From assembly GCA_033398695.1 (NCBI GenBank), contig CM065804.1, forward strand, positions 39,447,501 to 39,511,500: DNA of 64,000 bases, written 5' to 3'. The notes under the pieces were generated by a model that worked only from the letters and a program-made list of their open reading frames with translations, was not told where the DNA came from and did no database searches. The translations under genes and the position numbers were made by a program. Within the stretch, counting starts at the first letter, position 1; the number at the start of each line of letters is the position of its first letter. This document shows positions 43,516 to 56,300 of the stretch, piece after piece. Origin of the DNA: Orobanche coerulescens (Eukaryota > Streptophyta > Magnoliopsida > Lamiales > Orobanchaceae).

Positions 43516-45110
43516 TGATAAGTGTCAGTTTTATACACTTATTCTTAGTTTGTATCGATAAATTTCACCCATAATTGAGCTAGTCTACTCGTTTTTTGCT
43601 TTTAATTAATTAGTTTTTAATAATTTTATTTTTATCGGATGATGATATAAATCTAGTCTTAATCGGATTGAATAACTGATTTACTCAAGAAATAACATAT
43701 TTATTAAATATTCTCTTTGTTGAATTTTGATATATTCATGTTGTAGTGTTTTCCGAGGCGAATTCGGCAGTCTTTCCGGATTCAAAATCAGAGTTATATA
43801 TCAAAAGTTCTCATCCGAAGAAGATTTGGGGCAAAAACGCAAAGTTTGAGAAATTCTGGGCTGAAAACGTAACTCTCAAAGCAACCAGCGAGCAAATTGA
43901 TGAAGCCAAGTTACGGCCGTAACTACTGAATGTTACGGCCGTAAATCATCCAAGTTACGGCCGTAACTCCTTAATGTTACTACGTAACTCTTGACAGATT
44001 GTGATAATTTGTCTAATTTTTTTATACTTTTTGTGTATCATTGAGGGGATGGCTGACATTGATCCGATCTATTGTAATAATGCTGGAGTTTTGGAGCTAT
44101 TAGATGACTTTAGGTGTATAAATAGACCCCTTATATCCTTCATCATTCATCATATAATTTTTCCACTTTTTGTAATATTTTCTTTTTGTGTGAAGAACAC
44201 ACTTGTGTTCTTGAGTGATTTGTGTAAGTGTGGTATAGCATATGTTGTTCAGAGAGTTTATTGCTTCTTTCTTCTTTATCTACTAAGGGAGTGAGGATCA
44301 ATTCTTTCTCTTGATTCAACTAATAATGACCACCAAAGCTTGTATTATGTATATTAAACCCTTCATGGGCTAAGTTACCTTAAGCTGGGATTATAAACAA
44401 GGTTAGTCATGTTATTTAAGTTTGTATAAAGATCTATTATGAATTACTTATTATTGTGTGTGATTTTCATTGTTTTAACAATCTTTATTTATTTGGCCAA
44501 TAAATGACGATATTTATGGTCTTCATATGTTTCGAAAGAAAATATGTTTGATTAGATCAAATGATCTTCACTCTAAGTTGTTCTAGGGGATAGAAATATA
44601 CCTCTAGACCTTAGATGATTCTTTGAGTTATTTTCATAAATCCTAATGTTATGTATTGAAGCCAATCAACATAGAAATATAGTGGATTAATTCAATATGT
44701 AAGGGACGTTTTATAGTTCGAAAGAGAAACCGTCTTTTTAAGGAAAATCGAATCTACACAACATAATAAGTAAATTTATCTTATGATCTCCTATACATCT
44801 TCTATAACTAATGACGAACTAAGTTTGTAATCCCAGCTATTTCATTTTATCGTTAATCAATATATTATTATTGCAATCTTTTTATTTCCTTAAAATATTA
44901 GAACTAATATTGCATTTTCTTTGCAATTATTAAACCAAACTCTTTAATTGTGTGTTTCACTCATCTTAGTATCTATAAAAATAGACTAATAGTGTATAAT
45001 TCAAATTATAACCAAACTTCCTCGTGGGATCGATAAACCGGACTCAAAAAGTCCACTTACTACTTCATACGATATCGTGCACTTGCGATAGTTACACTAA
45101 GAACGTGTCA
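43516..45110 (+). repeat. LOG element 3' LTR (1595 bp)
   Basis: TGATAAGTGTCAG...GAACGTGTCA. About 20-25 substitutions and a decayed fourth palindrome against the 5' LTR, so a fairly recent insertion. Confidence 0.94.
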
Positions 45111-47440
45111 GTGTCGCTGCGAATGTATTTTCGAACTGTATTTTAACCGCTGTGTTAGTCCTTTCAAAATGACTTTCAGTATTTTGCAAACTGAGTTCTA
45201 ATTCGTATAACTGGTTCCCTAAATCGAGTTTTGGCACTTTGGCCTTGAATGTTTTATGACGGTTTGATAAAGGATTTTGTGAGTTTTGGGCATTCTGACC
45301 TAATGAATTTTTGAAAACCTTGAGTATCTTAGAAAATTAAATTCTGAGACGTACTTTTAAAACGAATTATTTTCTTGTGGTGTTTTCAAGGTGCTTTTTA
45401 GTGCCGCAATATATTTCAAAAAAAAATTGAGTTGAGGAGCAAAAATATTTTGAGATATTTTCAATTATTTAGAAATGCTTTGCTTAGACCCGAGGGTCGA
45501 ATATTTCTGAAAGTTTTTCACCAAAGGGAATGTGTCCTCATTTTTTTTTAAAACGCAAGGTGGTTTTTCAAAGTCTCGATGACGATGTTTGTACTACTTT
45601 TTATATATGATACTCGAGATCAACTAGTGTTTCCAAAATCTTTTTTTTCAAAGGCGGTTTTCATTTTTAAAACCTATCATTCCTGTTTACGGTCCGGTAA
45701 TATTTGTATGATGTTCGCACTTTCGTTAGGGTGTTAACCCCCGACTTATGATTGAATTGGTGGTGTGAACGTTGAGTCGTTCGCCACGCATATGTTTTGT
45801 TGACCTTTTTTGGGAGGTGTGATTACGATCTTTAATGTTGTTATTTCGTGGTGGCTTGCGTGTTATCGCACCTGTGTGAGCTGTTAAAGCTTGGGTTTGT
45901 ACGTTTGTGTACATGAGTGATTGTTTCATGATTTTTGTAATTATGTGCTGGTTATTGTTCGGGCCGTTGAGGTCACCGAACGATACCGTCGTTGTTGTAG
46001 TGTTTATGTGTGTATTACTTTACGATGGTAATCGTTGTATATGATATGTGTTATGATTCTTTGTTGTGCTAAGTTGGCATCTCCGGTTTGTTGTTTTGCG
46101 ACGTTATATTCCATTGTACCTAGCAGTCGTATATTCGGTATGCCGAGCCGAGGTGTTTCAACCGTGGTATGCCGGGGGCATGCACGTACCAATTGTCCTT
46201 CTCGTCAGTAATGCATTTCAAGTGTGGACCCGAGAGACACAGGATCCAGTGTTGCGAGTTGGGTTCCGAGTCTTTTGGGGCACGAACTTGAGTACAGATA
46301 TCATGATCGGATCTAAGAGGCCCATGGGAAATGTTTCCGTCGACTTCTTTTGTGTTGTTGCCTTGTTTCCATTATTGTGAGTTGCGGGGACGACCTTTTA
46401 TAAGAGGTCGAATGTAATACCCGTATTATTTTTGGCTTCTGCATTTTTCTCTTTCTCAATTCTATCGACTCGCTCGTGTTCGTTGATGCTTTCTGAACTT
46501 ATTCTGTATTTCAGTTTCATCGTTCGAACGAGTTGTGATCTTGTTTTGGGTCGATCTGGTTATCGCTGTGACTTTTCCGAGTTCAGTTCGATTCTTGTGC
46601 ACCTTGTTCAGAAGTAACATCTTTTGGTTCTACTAGTTCTTTTATTCGAAGTGGATCAGATTTTGAACTTCTGTATTTTCGACTCTATTGACTCGTTTAT
46701 GTTCGTTGACATTTCTGAGCTTGTCCTGCCCATTGCTTTTGTTGATCGAACGAGTGGTATTATTTCGGAATAACTCGTTTGTCGTTATGACTTTTCAATT
46801 AATATTCCCTTTCCTGTGGATCTTATGTGAATGCACATCTTGTTGTATTCACTGGATCATATATTGTCTCGAGTCGAGATGTGAACCTTGGAGTTGTTGT
46901 TTGAATTTTATTGTTCTTCGTGATTCGAACATGATTGTTCAATTTTTGTTGTCTCGATCGTTGTGGTTCGATCGTTTGATTGTTTGATTTTTGTTGGTCT
47001 CGTTTCGTGATCGTTGAACATTCAGACTCCTTCGTAATTCCCTTAAGTTTGGGAAATTAGTCTCGTTTTCGATCTTCCAACCCTTGGGCGGTGGAATTCC
47101 GTATTTGTTCAGCGATTGGCTCGCATTTTGATTGATGTACCGTTGGGTTGGTGAATCATATTGATTTTCGTTCGTTGTGTTTCGTGATTGTTCGAATAAT
47201 CGACTTGATTGTATTATCCATTTGTTGACGCTTGGCACTTGTTGGTTTTATTATGTCTCTATTGGTGGCGTTGTGTTGGTCGTCGTGGAGCGTGTTTCCA
47301 CGCCGTATGTCTCTTTGCGTTTCTTGCAGCGTTTCGCCGTTGGGCGCGAGTTTTCGGTTTTTGTGTATCTCGTCGAGTTTTCCGGGCAGGGAATATTGCT
47401 TCTCCCTACTTATTTTAAGTTTCGGGACGAAACTTCTTTT
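45111..47440 (+). other. LARD-B internal region, non-coding
   Basis: Aligns with the LARD-A2 interior from about 60830 to 63098 and, inverted, with LARD-A1. No gag/pol motifs. Short ORFs (for example 46066-46380 and 47177-47458) are not conserved in frame between copies. Confidence 0.85.
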
Positions 47441-47453
47441 AAGGAGGGTAGAA
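47441..47453 (+). other. Polypurine tract of LARD-B
   Basis: AAGGAGGGTAGAA directly before the 3' LTR, preceded by CGGGACGAAACTTC. Confidence 0.88.
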
Positions 47454-47991
47454 TGTAACACCCGTAATTTCGATTTCCGGTAATTTCTTTTTTTTCGGCG
47501 GAGGTCCATTTTGACGACTCTCCCATGACCGTTTCCTCATTCTGAGAAGGATTAATTCTACACTTTTCGTCATCCGAGTTCATTTCGATGTTGTTTTGTT
47601 GAGTTCCGTGCTTTTTAGCGACTTTTCCGCACTTGAGTTCGATTCTCGCGAATCTCGTTCGAAACTGCTGTTTCGAGTTTCCCGTAAGTCCGTTTAACTT
47701 TTTTAGAACTCTTATGAACTTCGGTTTGGTTATTCGATCACGTATCGTGATTTTCGGACGTTTTGGGCCATTATCGTAATTTCCCAAAGTTTGGGGTAAT
47801 TACTTCCGTTGTCGAATTTCGACACTTTGGGTGGTCGGAATCGTGTGTTCTCTTAGCGCTTAGATTCTTCTTTGCGAGTACTGCGTAACCATATCTTCGA
47901 TTCATACTCAGGTTCGGGTTTCGGGGTCATCCGGGCCGTCGGAGTGGCCACGACCGAGTCACGGCCGGAGCAGGGCCTGGCCTGGCCGAGT

Positions 47992-48250
47992 TACGGCCGT
48001 AAGGTGCCGGTTACGGCCGTACGTTCTCGTAAGACTTGGCGGGACGAATTCCAGTTACGGCCGTAAGGCGTGATCGGGTACGTCCGTACGGGCACTGGGC
48101 ATCTTCCGGACGAAGGCCGGTTACGGCCGTAATGTGTGCCAGATACGGCCGTAAGTGTCCGACAGGTGCTGGGCAGATTTTTTTGATGAATGCCGATTAC
48201 GGCCGTAAGGGCCTGCCGAGTACGGCCATATGGTCCGAGTTACGGCCGTA
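47992..48250. repeat. U3 array of TACGGCCGTA palindromes (LARD-B 3' LTR)
   Basis: About eight good cores and some one-base variants (for example TACGTCCGTA). It has one core fewer than the 5' LTR near the TATA end, so copy number changes between the two LTRs of one element. Confidence 0.92.
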
Positions 48251-49335
48251 AGTGTCCGGCAGTGTCCGGCTATATAAGGCCTGGCACCCCATTTTTGTTC
48301 ATTTCTTCACTTTTCTTGCGGCTATCGGACGGGTGCGATGGGAAATAGGGTTCTTGTTCGATTCTAATCGATTACAAGGCGTTTTGGAAGATCCTTGTTG
48401 ATTATATCAACATCTAATCCGTGTGTTTCGTCGAATCAAGGTATATTTCTTGATTTTCCTTCAAGTTGACTTTTTGGAGAATTTGTTCTTGATTTTGATT
48501 CTAGTCCGATTTTGATACATCGGTTGGTGTAGTATGATGTTATTAATCGTGTTCTACGGATTGTATATCCATATATCGAGTTTCTTTAACTCGATTGACA
48601 ATTCGAGTGTTCTTGGGAATTATTGAACATTTAGTGTTCGATTAAATGCCCCAATGAGTTCCTTTCGATAGTTTGTTGGGATTTCCGTCGTTTTGGCCTT
48701 GATTCTTGTCGTAATCATCTTTTATTGTTCCTTCCGGAGGATTACAGGTGCTCGAGGATTTCCGATGTTGAATCCCGTTTGGTGATTGATGATTCGTGTG
48801 GTGCTATTCTCGTAGTACTCGTGGTGCTATTGCGTTCTTGATATTGTTCGGGGGTTCGGGGCTATTTGACCGTATTTCATCCGTCGTCTTGTTGCGATCG
48901 TGGTTTCGAGGCAAGTACCTTGTCCATACATTTCTTGTTTTATGGATATGATGATTGGTGATCGTCTTGGTGTGTTTGTTGTTTGTGTGTTTGAAACGAA
49001 CATTCAAAAGATTCGGTTTAGCCTCGTTAAAGGCTCACTTTCAAAACGCGTGTGTTGTAAATTGTGTGGGTTGTAAGTGACTACGTGAATCCTTTGGACA
49101 TGTTTGGCGTTGATGTTGCGCTTGGTAATGCGTGTGTACGTATATGGTTTCATTTCGGTGCATTGTGGTTTGACGGGTGTTTTGCTAAGTGTTTGATGCC
49201 TCTGGGTGAATAGTTTGGATATCCTTGGTGTTATATGTTATTTGTGCATGATTGTTTCGCTAGCCAGCTCGGGAGGGTCCTTAGAGGCCTCAGGTGAGAT
49301 TCATGGTGGCGTCCTGGTTCTAGGCGATGCCTGTG

Positions 49336-49767
49336 CGTGTGTATGTTTAGTGAATGTATTCGCTCACCTCGGGTTGGTTCGACGGGGCTACGGTGGGAGT
49401 CCAATGGTTTTGCCCTGGATTCACGACTGAAACTTCACGAGTGCGTGTGTATGTTTTGTGAATGTATTTGCTCACCTCGGGTTGGTTCGACGGGGCCACG
49501 GCGGGAGTCCAATGGTTTTGCCCTGGATTCACGAGTGAAACTTCACGAGTGCGTGTGTATGTTTTGTGAATGTATTTGCTCACCTCGGGTTGGTTCTACG
49601 GGGCCACGGCGGGAGTCCAATGGTGTTGCCCTGGATTCACGAGTGAAACTTCACGAGTGCGTGTGTATGTTTTGTGAATGTATTTGCTCACCTCGGGTTG
49701 GTTCGACGGGGCCACGACGGGAGTCCAATAGTTTTGCCCTGGATTCACAAGTGAAACTTCACGGGTG
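49336..49767 (+). repeat. Four 108-bp tandem repeats (LARD-B 3' LTR)
   Basis: Period markers CGTGTGTATG at 49336, 49444, 49552 and 49660. Same number and phase as the 5' LTR. Confidence 0.92.
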
Positions 49768-50516
49768 CATGTGTATTTTATGTCCGTCGAGGACGCGTGA
49801 CGTGGGTTTTAACCTTGTGTATTGTTGATGGTTTCACTTGTGAAAACAAAACTTTTGGGCTGTGACCCTGTTGATTTTGGAAAGAGAAGGATTTGATAAT
49901 CCTAAGTTGTTTTCTATTAAAACTCTCGATGGCATTTTAAACCGTTTTATAAATTGTTTTCCCTTGATTTGCGACCTTTCGGTTTTAGAAATGTTTTACC
50001 CAAACTCATGCCTCGGGAAGTACTTTTCGTTACGTTTGGATCTTTGAGGATTCCTGGTTATTGTTATTCGTGGAATGTGAATTGTATGGCTCGTATTTGC
50101 ATTTTGTCCTTGCACTAGCAAAACAGTGGAGTTTTGCTAACCCCCAAGTATTCGGGGGGTGGATGTCTGTTTTTGCATTCAGGTTTGGGAGCATAACACA
50201 GGGTCGGCACGAATGATGATGAAAGATGAACGATACTAATCACACGAGGACCCGTTTGATGTCATTGGTTTAGTTATAGATTATTTTCCGCTGCAGTATT
50301 TATTTCGCGTTGTACGGGAGTGTGTTGTATTCGACCCCTGCGTGGGCATGTAATGAGTTTGAGTTGTATGTATTTATTGAAAGACCAAATCGGTCTACTG
50401 AGTCATTTTAGCCTTAAAGGCAGTATTGAGATGTTCTATGTTGTTATCAGCCTGGTAGATCCTTGAGGAAAGGTTCTACGGCGTGTAATATCCCTGAGCG
50501 GATTGGGGGTGTTACA

Positions 50517-50891
50517 GTAGTCATATTACATGAGTAAAATAGTACTCATTTAGCTGAATTACACACGAGTATTCATGAACTCATTTGACCGCGTAAATGA
50601 GTGCTAATGTATTCATAATCCTTAATCACGGGTTAGGCACGGAACTTAAGCACCAGATTATTGCGTATTGCTCCCACTTGAAGAGTCTACTTTGGACACG
50701 TTACAACTTTTTAATTTTTGTCATTTTAACAAATGTACAATTCTTTCCAAAACTATCTATTTTCACATTTTTCTAAAGTTTTATTTTTCAATGAACTAAT
50801 ATTGTAATTTATATAACAAGAAACATTAATTTTAATATTATATAAATTGTTCACGATCGCTTTTTTACATTAAACATAACGGATTCAACAG
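50517..50891 (+). other. Intron 3 of the SpoU-type gene, part after LARD-B
   Basis: Continues the TACTCAT-type simple repeats seen before the element, then AT-rich intron sequence ending at the acceptor TTCAACAG before 50892. Confidence 0.75.
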
Positions 50892-51271
50892 ATGGGGACT
50901 TTTACTTCTGGTTGTTGTGATCCATTCAACGACAAAGCACTCCGAGCTTGCCGAGGTGCACCTTCGATTCCAATAGTTTCGGTAATTGGACGCACATAGA
51001 AACTCTCCGTGAGTTTTTCAAATGAAAATGTTAGGTAGATGACTGCAACAAACTATAACCCGAATCCCGTGGTTGGGCTTTCTAAATATTTTGCGAGACT
51101 CTTTAGCAGGTTCTCCTCGTGTCCGGTTTTGGGCAAGAAGGAGGCGGGCTTTCCGATAGTAGCCGAAAGGCTTGTGAGCTCGTAACCATTCCAATGGCCG
51201 GACAGTTTGATTCTCTCAATGTTTCATTGCAGGGGATTTTCATGTACATGTTGCAGAACGAGAATAAATAA
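50892..51271 (+). pseudogene. SpoU-type methyltransferase, last exon (SPOUT motifs 2 and 3)
   Basis: In shifting frames: GCCDPFNDKALRACRGA, then GNWTHIETLREFFK and NPNPVVGLSKYF, then a damaged motif 2 (VLG plus a one-base loss where SEGGG is expected). Motif 3, CELVTIPMAGQFDSLNVSLQ, is followed by GIFMYMLQNENK and TAA at 51269-51271. IPM.G..+SLNVS is the hallmark of the SpoU C-terminal knot that binds S-adenosylmethionine. At least three frameshifts are needed to follow it, so it is a pseudogene. Confidence 0.88.
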
Positions 51272-51640
51272 ACATGTTTCGAGTTGTTGCTGATGCAATT
51301 TATTTGTTTGTTTTTTGCATTTTTGACTTTTGTTTTCTTTTTAACCGGACAACATGCAGAGCATGAGGCAATTCACAGTAAGTTTGCAGATGGTAGATTT
51401 GTCCGAGATGGTTCGGACCGAGTTGAATAGCAAGTACGCTCTTTAATTGGAATTTATGTCATCATATTATCACGTTCAACTTTACCGAAAATATTTCTCA
51501 TTATATTCATACTTTTGAATTTTTTCATTGTTTCCAATGGAGCCAAATACTCCTTATTCTTTAGTTCTGGATTATAATAGAATAAATGACTCACTAAACT
51601 GGCCGCACTTCTTTTTCTCATGGAGTACTAGTCATTCCAT
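51272..51640 (+). other. 3' flank of the SpoU-type gene
   Basis: AT-rich sequence after the stop, probably old 3' UTR and flank. No gene seen. Confidence 0.5.
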
Positions 51641-51649
51641 TCAATTCTC

Positions 51650-51783
51650 GATGCAATTTTCATTTTGGGTCATCTGGAAACAGCATCTATGTGTTGAGAT
51701 AAGGGTAAGGCTGCGTACATCTGATCCCCCTTACCCCGCTTTTTGCGGGAACCGTTGAGGCATTGGGGTAATGTTGTTGTAAT
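51650..51783 (+). mobile_element. Au-SINE-like 3' part
   Basis: GGTAAGGCTGCGTACATCTG, then a CCCCGC...GCGGG stem and a tail GGGGTAATGTTGTTGT. These are the conserved 3' features of plant Au-type SINEs. The 5' tRNA-like half is not clear, so this is probably a 5'-truncated or diverged copy. Confidence 0.6.
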
Positions 51784-52078
51784 CATACTTTTGAATTAGA
51801 TGACGTCAATCGAAGTTAATGTAAAAGCTGAGGTTTAAAAACTCGTTCACATAAAAATATATAATTTTTTCCTACCTGAAAAGTTCAAAATGTTTGTAGA
51901 AAAAGAAAAATAGATAGGGATGTCGATTTTGGCCTCACCCGCATTCATGCGTCTTGACCCACTATGTGTCGATTGTCCTACCCCCGCAATCCACAGTTAG
52001 GCGGGACGGGTTTGAATATTACTTTGGTCTTGAGAATACCTACTTTGTCCTGTCCCATCTAATTCTTTTATTATATTT
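51784..52078. other. Unassigned spacer
   Basis: About 300 bp. CCTCACCCGCATTCATGCG and GGCGGGACGGG words are present, but I see no gene or recognisable element. Confidence 0.4.
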
Positions 52079-53353
52079 TGTTAGAATATATTATTAGTCT
52101 TTTATGATTTTCCTTGTTGATGTGTTTCGTACTTTGTATAAGATTCCTTTTCTTGTGTATCAAGTTATTCATTTACTTATGTAACTAGATTTAAGGCTCT
52201 CCTTATAACTATATATATATATATATATATATATTGGGTTGTGATCGGTGTAATATCATATGTGAGTTTTATATCTTGACATGGTATCAACCTAATAGTG
52301 CCTTCTCCTTTCCCTAAAGACAAGACCGATCCTAACATTAGTTGATATCCCGGTGAATTTGTTTCGAGTATATAAGCCTTCCTCGTCTGATCCTCCGACA
52401 ATCCCGATCCATTCAGACTCAGCCTTCGGCCAGTAACATCTCTCAGCGGTCATGACTCCTTCTTTTGCCCGGTGTCATCTCCACACTGCTGCTCCACCAT
52501 GTTCTCTAAGTCGCTCCTGCCGACGCCACCCTCCTCTTCTCTCGTCTATTGTTTATTATCTTGTCCGGTGATAGTACTCCTCCCCTTCCGTATTTTACAT
52601 TCATATTGTGCTTTCCCTTTCTAGGTTTAAACTTTGTGAAAAAGACCTCAAATTCAAATTTTATGAAACTATCTCACTGATATGTGTCGTAGTTATCGTG
52701 TTCTTGGTCATTTAGATAGCTCATTTGCTCCCCCCTCCTGCCGATGATGACTAGTTTTGAATTGACTCAAAATTATAACATGGATTTATATTCAGTTGGT
52801 TCCTATCTTTTTGATGCGTTAGCAGTCCCGATTTTATTGCAAAATATTTTTTGTAAAATCTTCACTCCTTTAATAACAATATAAAGGAGTGATATGAAGC
52901 ATCTTACTTATAGCCTAAAAGATGCTGATGCTGAGATTTCAGACAAAGAACTAGTTCTTCTCCTTTTAAACGTCAATTCATATAATAGTATTATAGATGT
53001 TATTACCAATCAGGTGCCTTTTCTCTCTTTCTCTCAAGCGTGTAATATGTTATTTTTGAATGAATCTCATGAAAGTCAGTATGTTCACAATTCATCTTCC
53101 TCTAGTAACACTGTTCTTCTTTGTTTCCAAAATTTTGGACGTTCGAACAATAACAATTTTTCATATCCAAAATTTTCTCCAAATTATTTCACTGGTACAC
53201 ATCCAATCGGCCAGCCCCACCAATAATAATACCACCACTCGGCCTACTTTGCAGCTCAGTCCAATAATCAAAGGGTACTTGGTCAGCTCCACATACAGCC
53301 AGCCTACCTTCTCCTTATGACCCATCACTGTGCTTGGTCTACAATCCACCAGC
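52079..53353 (+). mobile_element. Copia-3: Ale/Retrofit-like copia, 5' part only
   Basis: A short LTR 52079-52281 (TGTTAGAATATATTA...ATATCTTGACA, about 203 bp with a TA-repeat TATA region at 52209-52233). An initiator-Met-type primer site TGGTATCAACC follows at 52282. The rest is leader and degraded gag up to the Tekay-like LTR at 53354. The remaining gag-pol would lie beyond that insertion, outside the window, or is lost. Confidence 0.8.
52640..53353 (+). pseudogene. gag: Copia-3 gag fragment
   Basis: Early text near 52660-52740 reads, with stops, like the LRSYRVLGHLD gag start. The main open part (52894-53226) reads KHLTYSLKDADAEISDKELV, LLLLNVNSYNSIIDVIT and FLSFSQACNMLFLNESHES, which is the UBN2 region of copia gags. 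An Asn/Ser/Gln-rich stretch follows. Broken at both ends. Confidence 0.82.
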
Positions 53354-56300
53354 TGTAACGCCCCAACCCGGTAAGGGTAGAAGCATCACTTTGTGGTGAC
53401 ATATCAGATACAACAGATTCAAATCAAACAGCGGAAGTCTTAAATAAAAATTATCAAAAGAGTATCAAAAGGGGACTAAAACAACACCAAGTGTCCCCGA
53501 AACCAAACAAAAGAAAGTACAATACAAATGTCCGAAATCCGGAAATAACGATAAGGAAATACAGTCCATTATTTAAATAAATCTATAGGGTAATCCACTC
53601 TCTCTCATCCCCAAGCTAATAACCCCGTTCCTAGCTTAAATACCTGCCGCATGGAGAAGAAAAGCGGCTGAGCATAAAAAACTCAGTGAACAGATATAAA
53701 GCAAATAATAAAACAGATCAAACGAGATAAGATAATCAAAGGAATGCGAAGATAGAATAAATATGGTGTCAATAGATAATAAAAAGGATATCAAAGTTTA
53801 AGTATAAAGTGTATGAATGTGGATTCAGTATTTTAGCCCAGGCCCAAACAAATATCCAAACAAATAGTAGCCCAGTAGAGTGATCAACTCCCAAATGTGA
53901 AAGGACTGCATGCACGCATGCCCAATCACCAACAAATATAATATGTATCCATATCATCATAGTAGCCCAAATAAATAACAAACAAATCTAGGATGCATCC
54001 ATACGCCCCTGCAAACAATTCATAATCATTATAATGGCCATAGCAGATAGCAGATAAGGGATGGTGTGGTACATCTCTCCAACCACACTAGAGTCATAAC
54101 ATTGGTGCATTAATGCTATGGTCATGGACCCCCCATAACTCGGAACAGATAATACCTGGGTAAATACTGAAGGGTCAAAAAGTACAAGTCCAACTCAAAG
54201 TGTAGGTCTCATTCATATAGTCAAAGTTCAATATCAAGGTTCGAATAATCAAAGAGCTAATATCAAAGGTTCAGTTCACATGTATCAAATCAAAGATGCA
54301 ATGTCAAAGGTTCAAACGAAGAGTTCGAATACCAACAGTCCAAAATAAGATAGGCAAATAATATAGAAGAGAGAGAAAGGTTATGAGAGAGAAAGTAGTT
54401 GTACTCTTGCTGAAAGAGTACGGAATATCTGTACCTTATTCAATAGCAAAAGTAAACCGGTGCTTAATCTGCCCCATGTGGGCAAGCAAGTACTCCTAAT
54501 CGGCTGTTGTAAGCTGCTGTCCAAGGAAGGGCATGCCCCTGATGACTATTTGGCTAATGCCGTAGATGAATGGCCTAATCTCACTATATGAGTATCTCCT
54601 TTTTACTGGCAGTACGATGGAATCTCTCGCAGGGTTGAGAATGTAGACATAAGATAGATGGATCACAAGATACAGGAGCACTTCCGATTCACGGAACCTA
54701 TACGGATCAATAACCAAGTATTACTTTAAGTCCAAATGAATTTGGTTACTCATTTTAGTAATATAATAGACTTTGAGTGTGTAACCACCTTTTTAAGGAA
54801 ACTCATCTTTTAATATCAAAACATGTATCAAGTTTCCGGATTTTTAAAGTATACTTGTGCACCTCCTGGAGCCTTAGCAAAATTACCCCATGTAGGTACA
54901 TGTTTCCTACTTTGTATAATTTTTTTATAATTTCCAGGTAGTATAGCTATAGAACAAAAATTCCTTATCAAAACTAGTCCAGATTCGGTGACAGATCTAA
55001 GACTCCAAAAGTAAGCAATTAAAAGACCATGATGTGCTAGTCTAAAAATTCCACCAAAAATCACAGAGGCCAAAAACATCTTATATTTAAGCTCTGTCCA
55101 ATTTGAGTTAATGGTTCCTTTCTGATTTCAAAACAAAAAATCATAAACCAAGGTTGAAATTCGGATTACTATTTGACAGGTTTGACACTTGAAATTGTAA
55201 AATCAAAAAAGACATTCTCTCGAATTCTAAAAATTACAAAACTTACATATTCAGAAAGAACATTTCCAAAACTTTATTTTAGACTCAAGAATCACTCAAA
55301 CACACGTTGGTATTATTAAAATGGACCCCTTTCATATGACCCAAAAACCTGACAGCATACCTGAAGATAAATTCAATACAACCCTAACCTTTATTAGCCT
55401 TTTAACATTTTTATCAGCTTTTATCTATGAACAGATTACAACTTGACGAATTTTTGAATCACATCAGAACTCAATGTCTTTAGAACCCACACGAATTATC
55501 CCAGAATTTATTATTTAGTTTAACCCCACACTAAAAATACTCAAACTCAGACTATTCAGAAAACCGACCTGCAGTTGTACCCAAAAAGTATCCGCCTCAA
55601 CGACCTACCAAAACATCCAGGAAAAATTTCAAAAAATTCATGGTATTACTAATCATATAGAAGTTACATACCGGAGAGTTTCATGGCCCAAATCATTATA
55701 GTTCTTGAATCAAAAACCGACAAAATGGACTGATTTCAGACTCCCAAATTTCAGATTCAACACTTAATCACACAAAAATCAAAAACACGACCAAACAACT
55801 CGAAATCACTCCAAACCAATTGGAGATCTTAACTAAGACATAAAACTAGGTTTTCATCAAAATAAACTGAATTGAATCATTATATATCATGACCTATATC
55901 ATTCACAAATTCAAGTATACAAGCTGTCTTAATTCCAGAATTCATTTAAGCCATCATATAACGTGTTTAATCATACCAACGCACCCGAGACCTTCAATAT
56001 ACCACCAAGCCTTCATTTGTGCACGCCTCAATCGAACAGGAATGGTAGAGAACTAGGTATCTGCCGTTTTTAGTTTTAAGTTTTAGGGTTTTTAGTTTTG
56101 TGAAGTATGTATGTGTGTAATATATATAGGCGAGTGGGGAGGAATTTCAAAAAGGAAAATGCCTAAATTATGGGGATTTGATGGAAGACTTTGCCAAATT
56201 TAAAACCCATCATGAACCTTGACATGATTCACGATTCCATATGTTTGTGTACAACATATCATTCGGCTAGGGACAAAAATAGAAAACGTGTGACAATTTT

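Larger units (their letters stand above)
38606..45110 (+). mobile_element. LOG-carrying non-autonomous Athila/Tat-like LTR element
   Basis: LTRs 38663-40258 and 43516-45110 (about 1.6 kb each, roughly 20-25 differences by eye) surround a 3.26-kb core. The core holds a tRNA-Asp primer site (40265-40281), a 151-aa unknown ORF, a LOG-like gene, three hairpins and a polypurine tract. Gag and pol are absent. The TGATAAGTG start, tRNA-Asp primer site and CAAGTTTGGGGGTG tract suit plant Athila/Tat-type elements. The left border is odd: 57 bp of the internal 3' end precede the left LTR. No TSD is seen. Confidence 0.88.
35931..50516 (+). mobile_element. LARD-B: non-autonomous LTR element in intron 3, invaded by the LOG element
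   Basis: Starts TGTAATACCC and ends GGGGTGTTACA. Flanks CTAGT (35926-35930) and GTAGT (50517-50521) agree at four of five positions, fitting an aged TSD. The order is 5' LTR 35931-38605 (3' end missing), nested element 38606-45110, non-coding internal region 45111-47453 and 3' LTR 47454-50516. No gag/pol motifs. The last about 420 bp of the 5' LTR, the primer site and about 350 bp of internal sequence are absent at the nested junction, so a deletion accompanied or followed that event. Confidence 0.9.
47454..50516 (+). repeat. LARD-B 3' LTR (3063 bp), complete
   Basis: TGTAACACCC...GGGGTGTTACA. The palindrome array is at 47992-48250, TATATAA at 48271-48277 and four 108-bp repeats at 49336-49767. 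Its last about 420 bp (50100-50516) supply the part missing in the 5' LTR. Confidence 0.94.

Noticed and set aside
46066..47509. ORFs of 90-117 aa in the LARD-B interior
   Set aside because: Frames are not kept in the homologous LARD-A1 and LARD-A2 interiors; no gag/pol motif.
35585..50700. Stowaway-like MITE split by LARD-B (CTCCCTCCATTCCACTTGAAG near 35585, CTCCCACTTGAAGAG near 50668)
   Set aside because: The two similar ends are in the same, not inverted, orientation, and no TA duplication is seen, so I only note simple repeats in the intron.
52209..52233. TA microsatellite as a separate feature
   Set aside because: It lies within the Copia-3 LTR TATA region and is ordinary low-complexity sequence.
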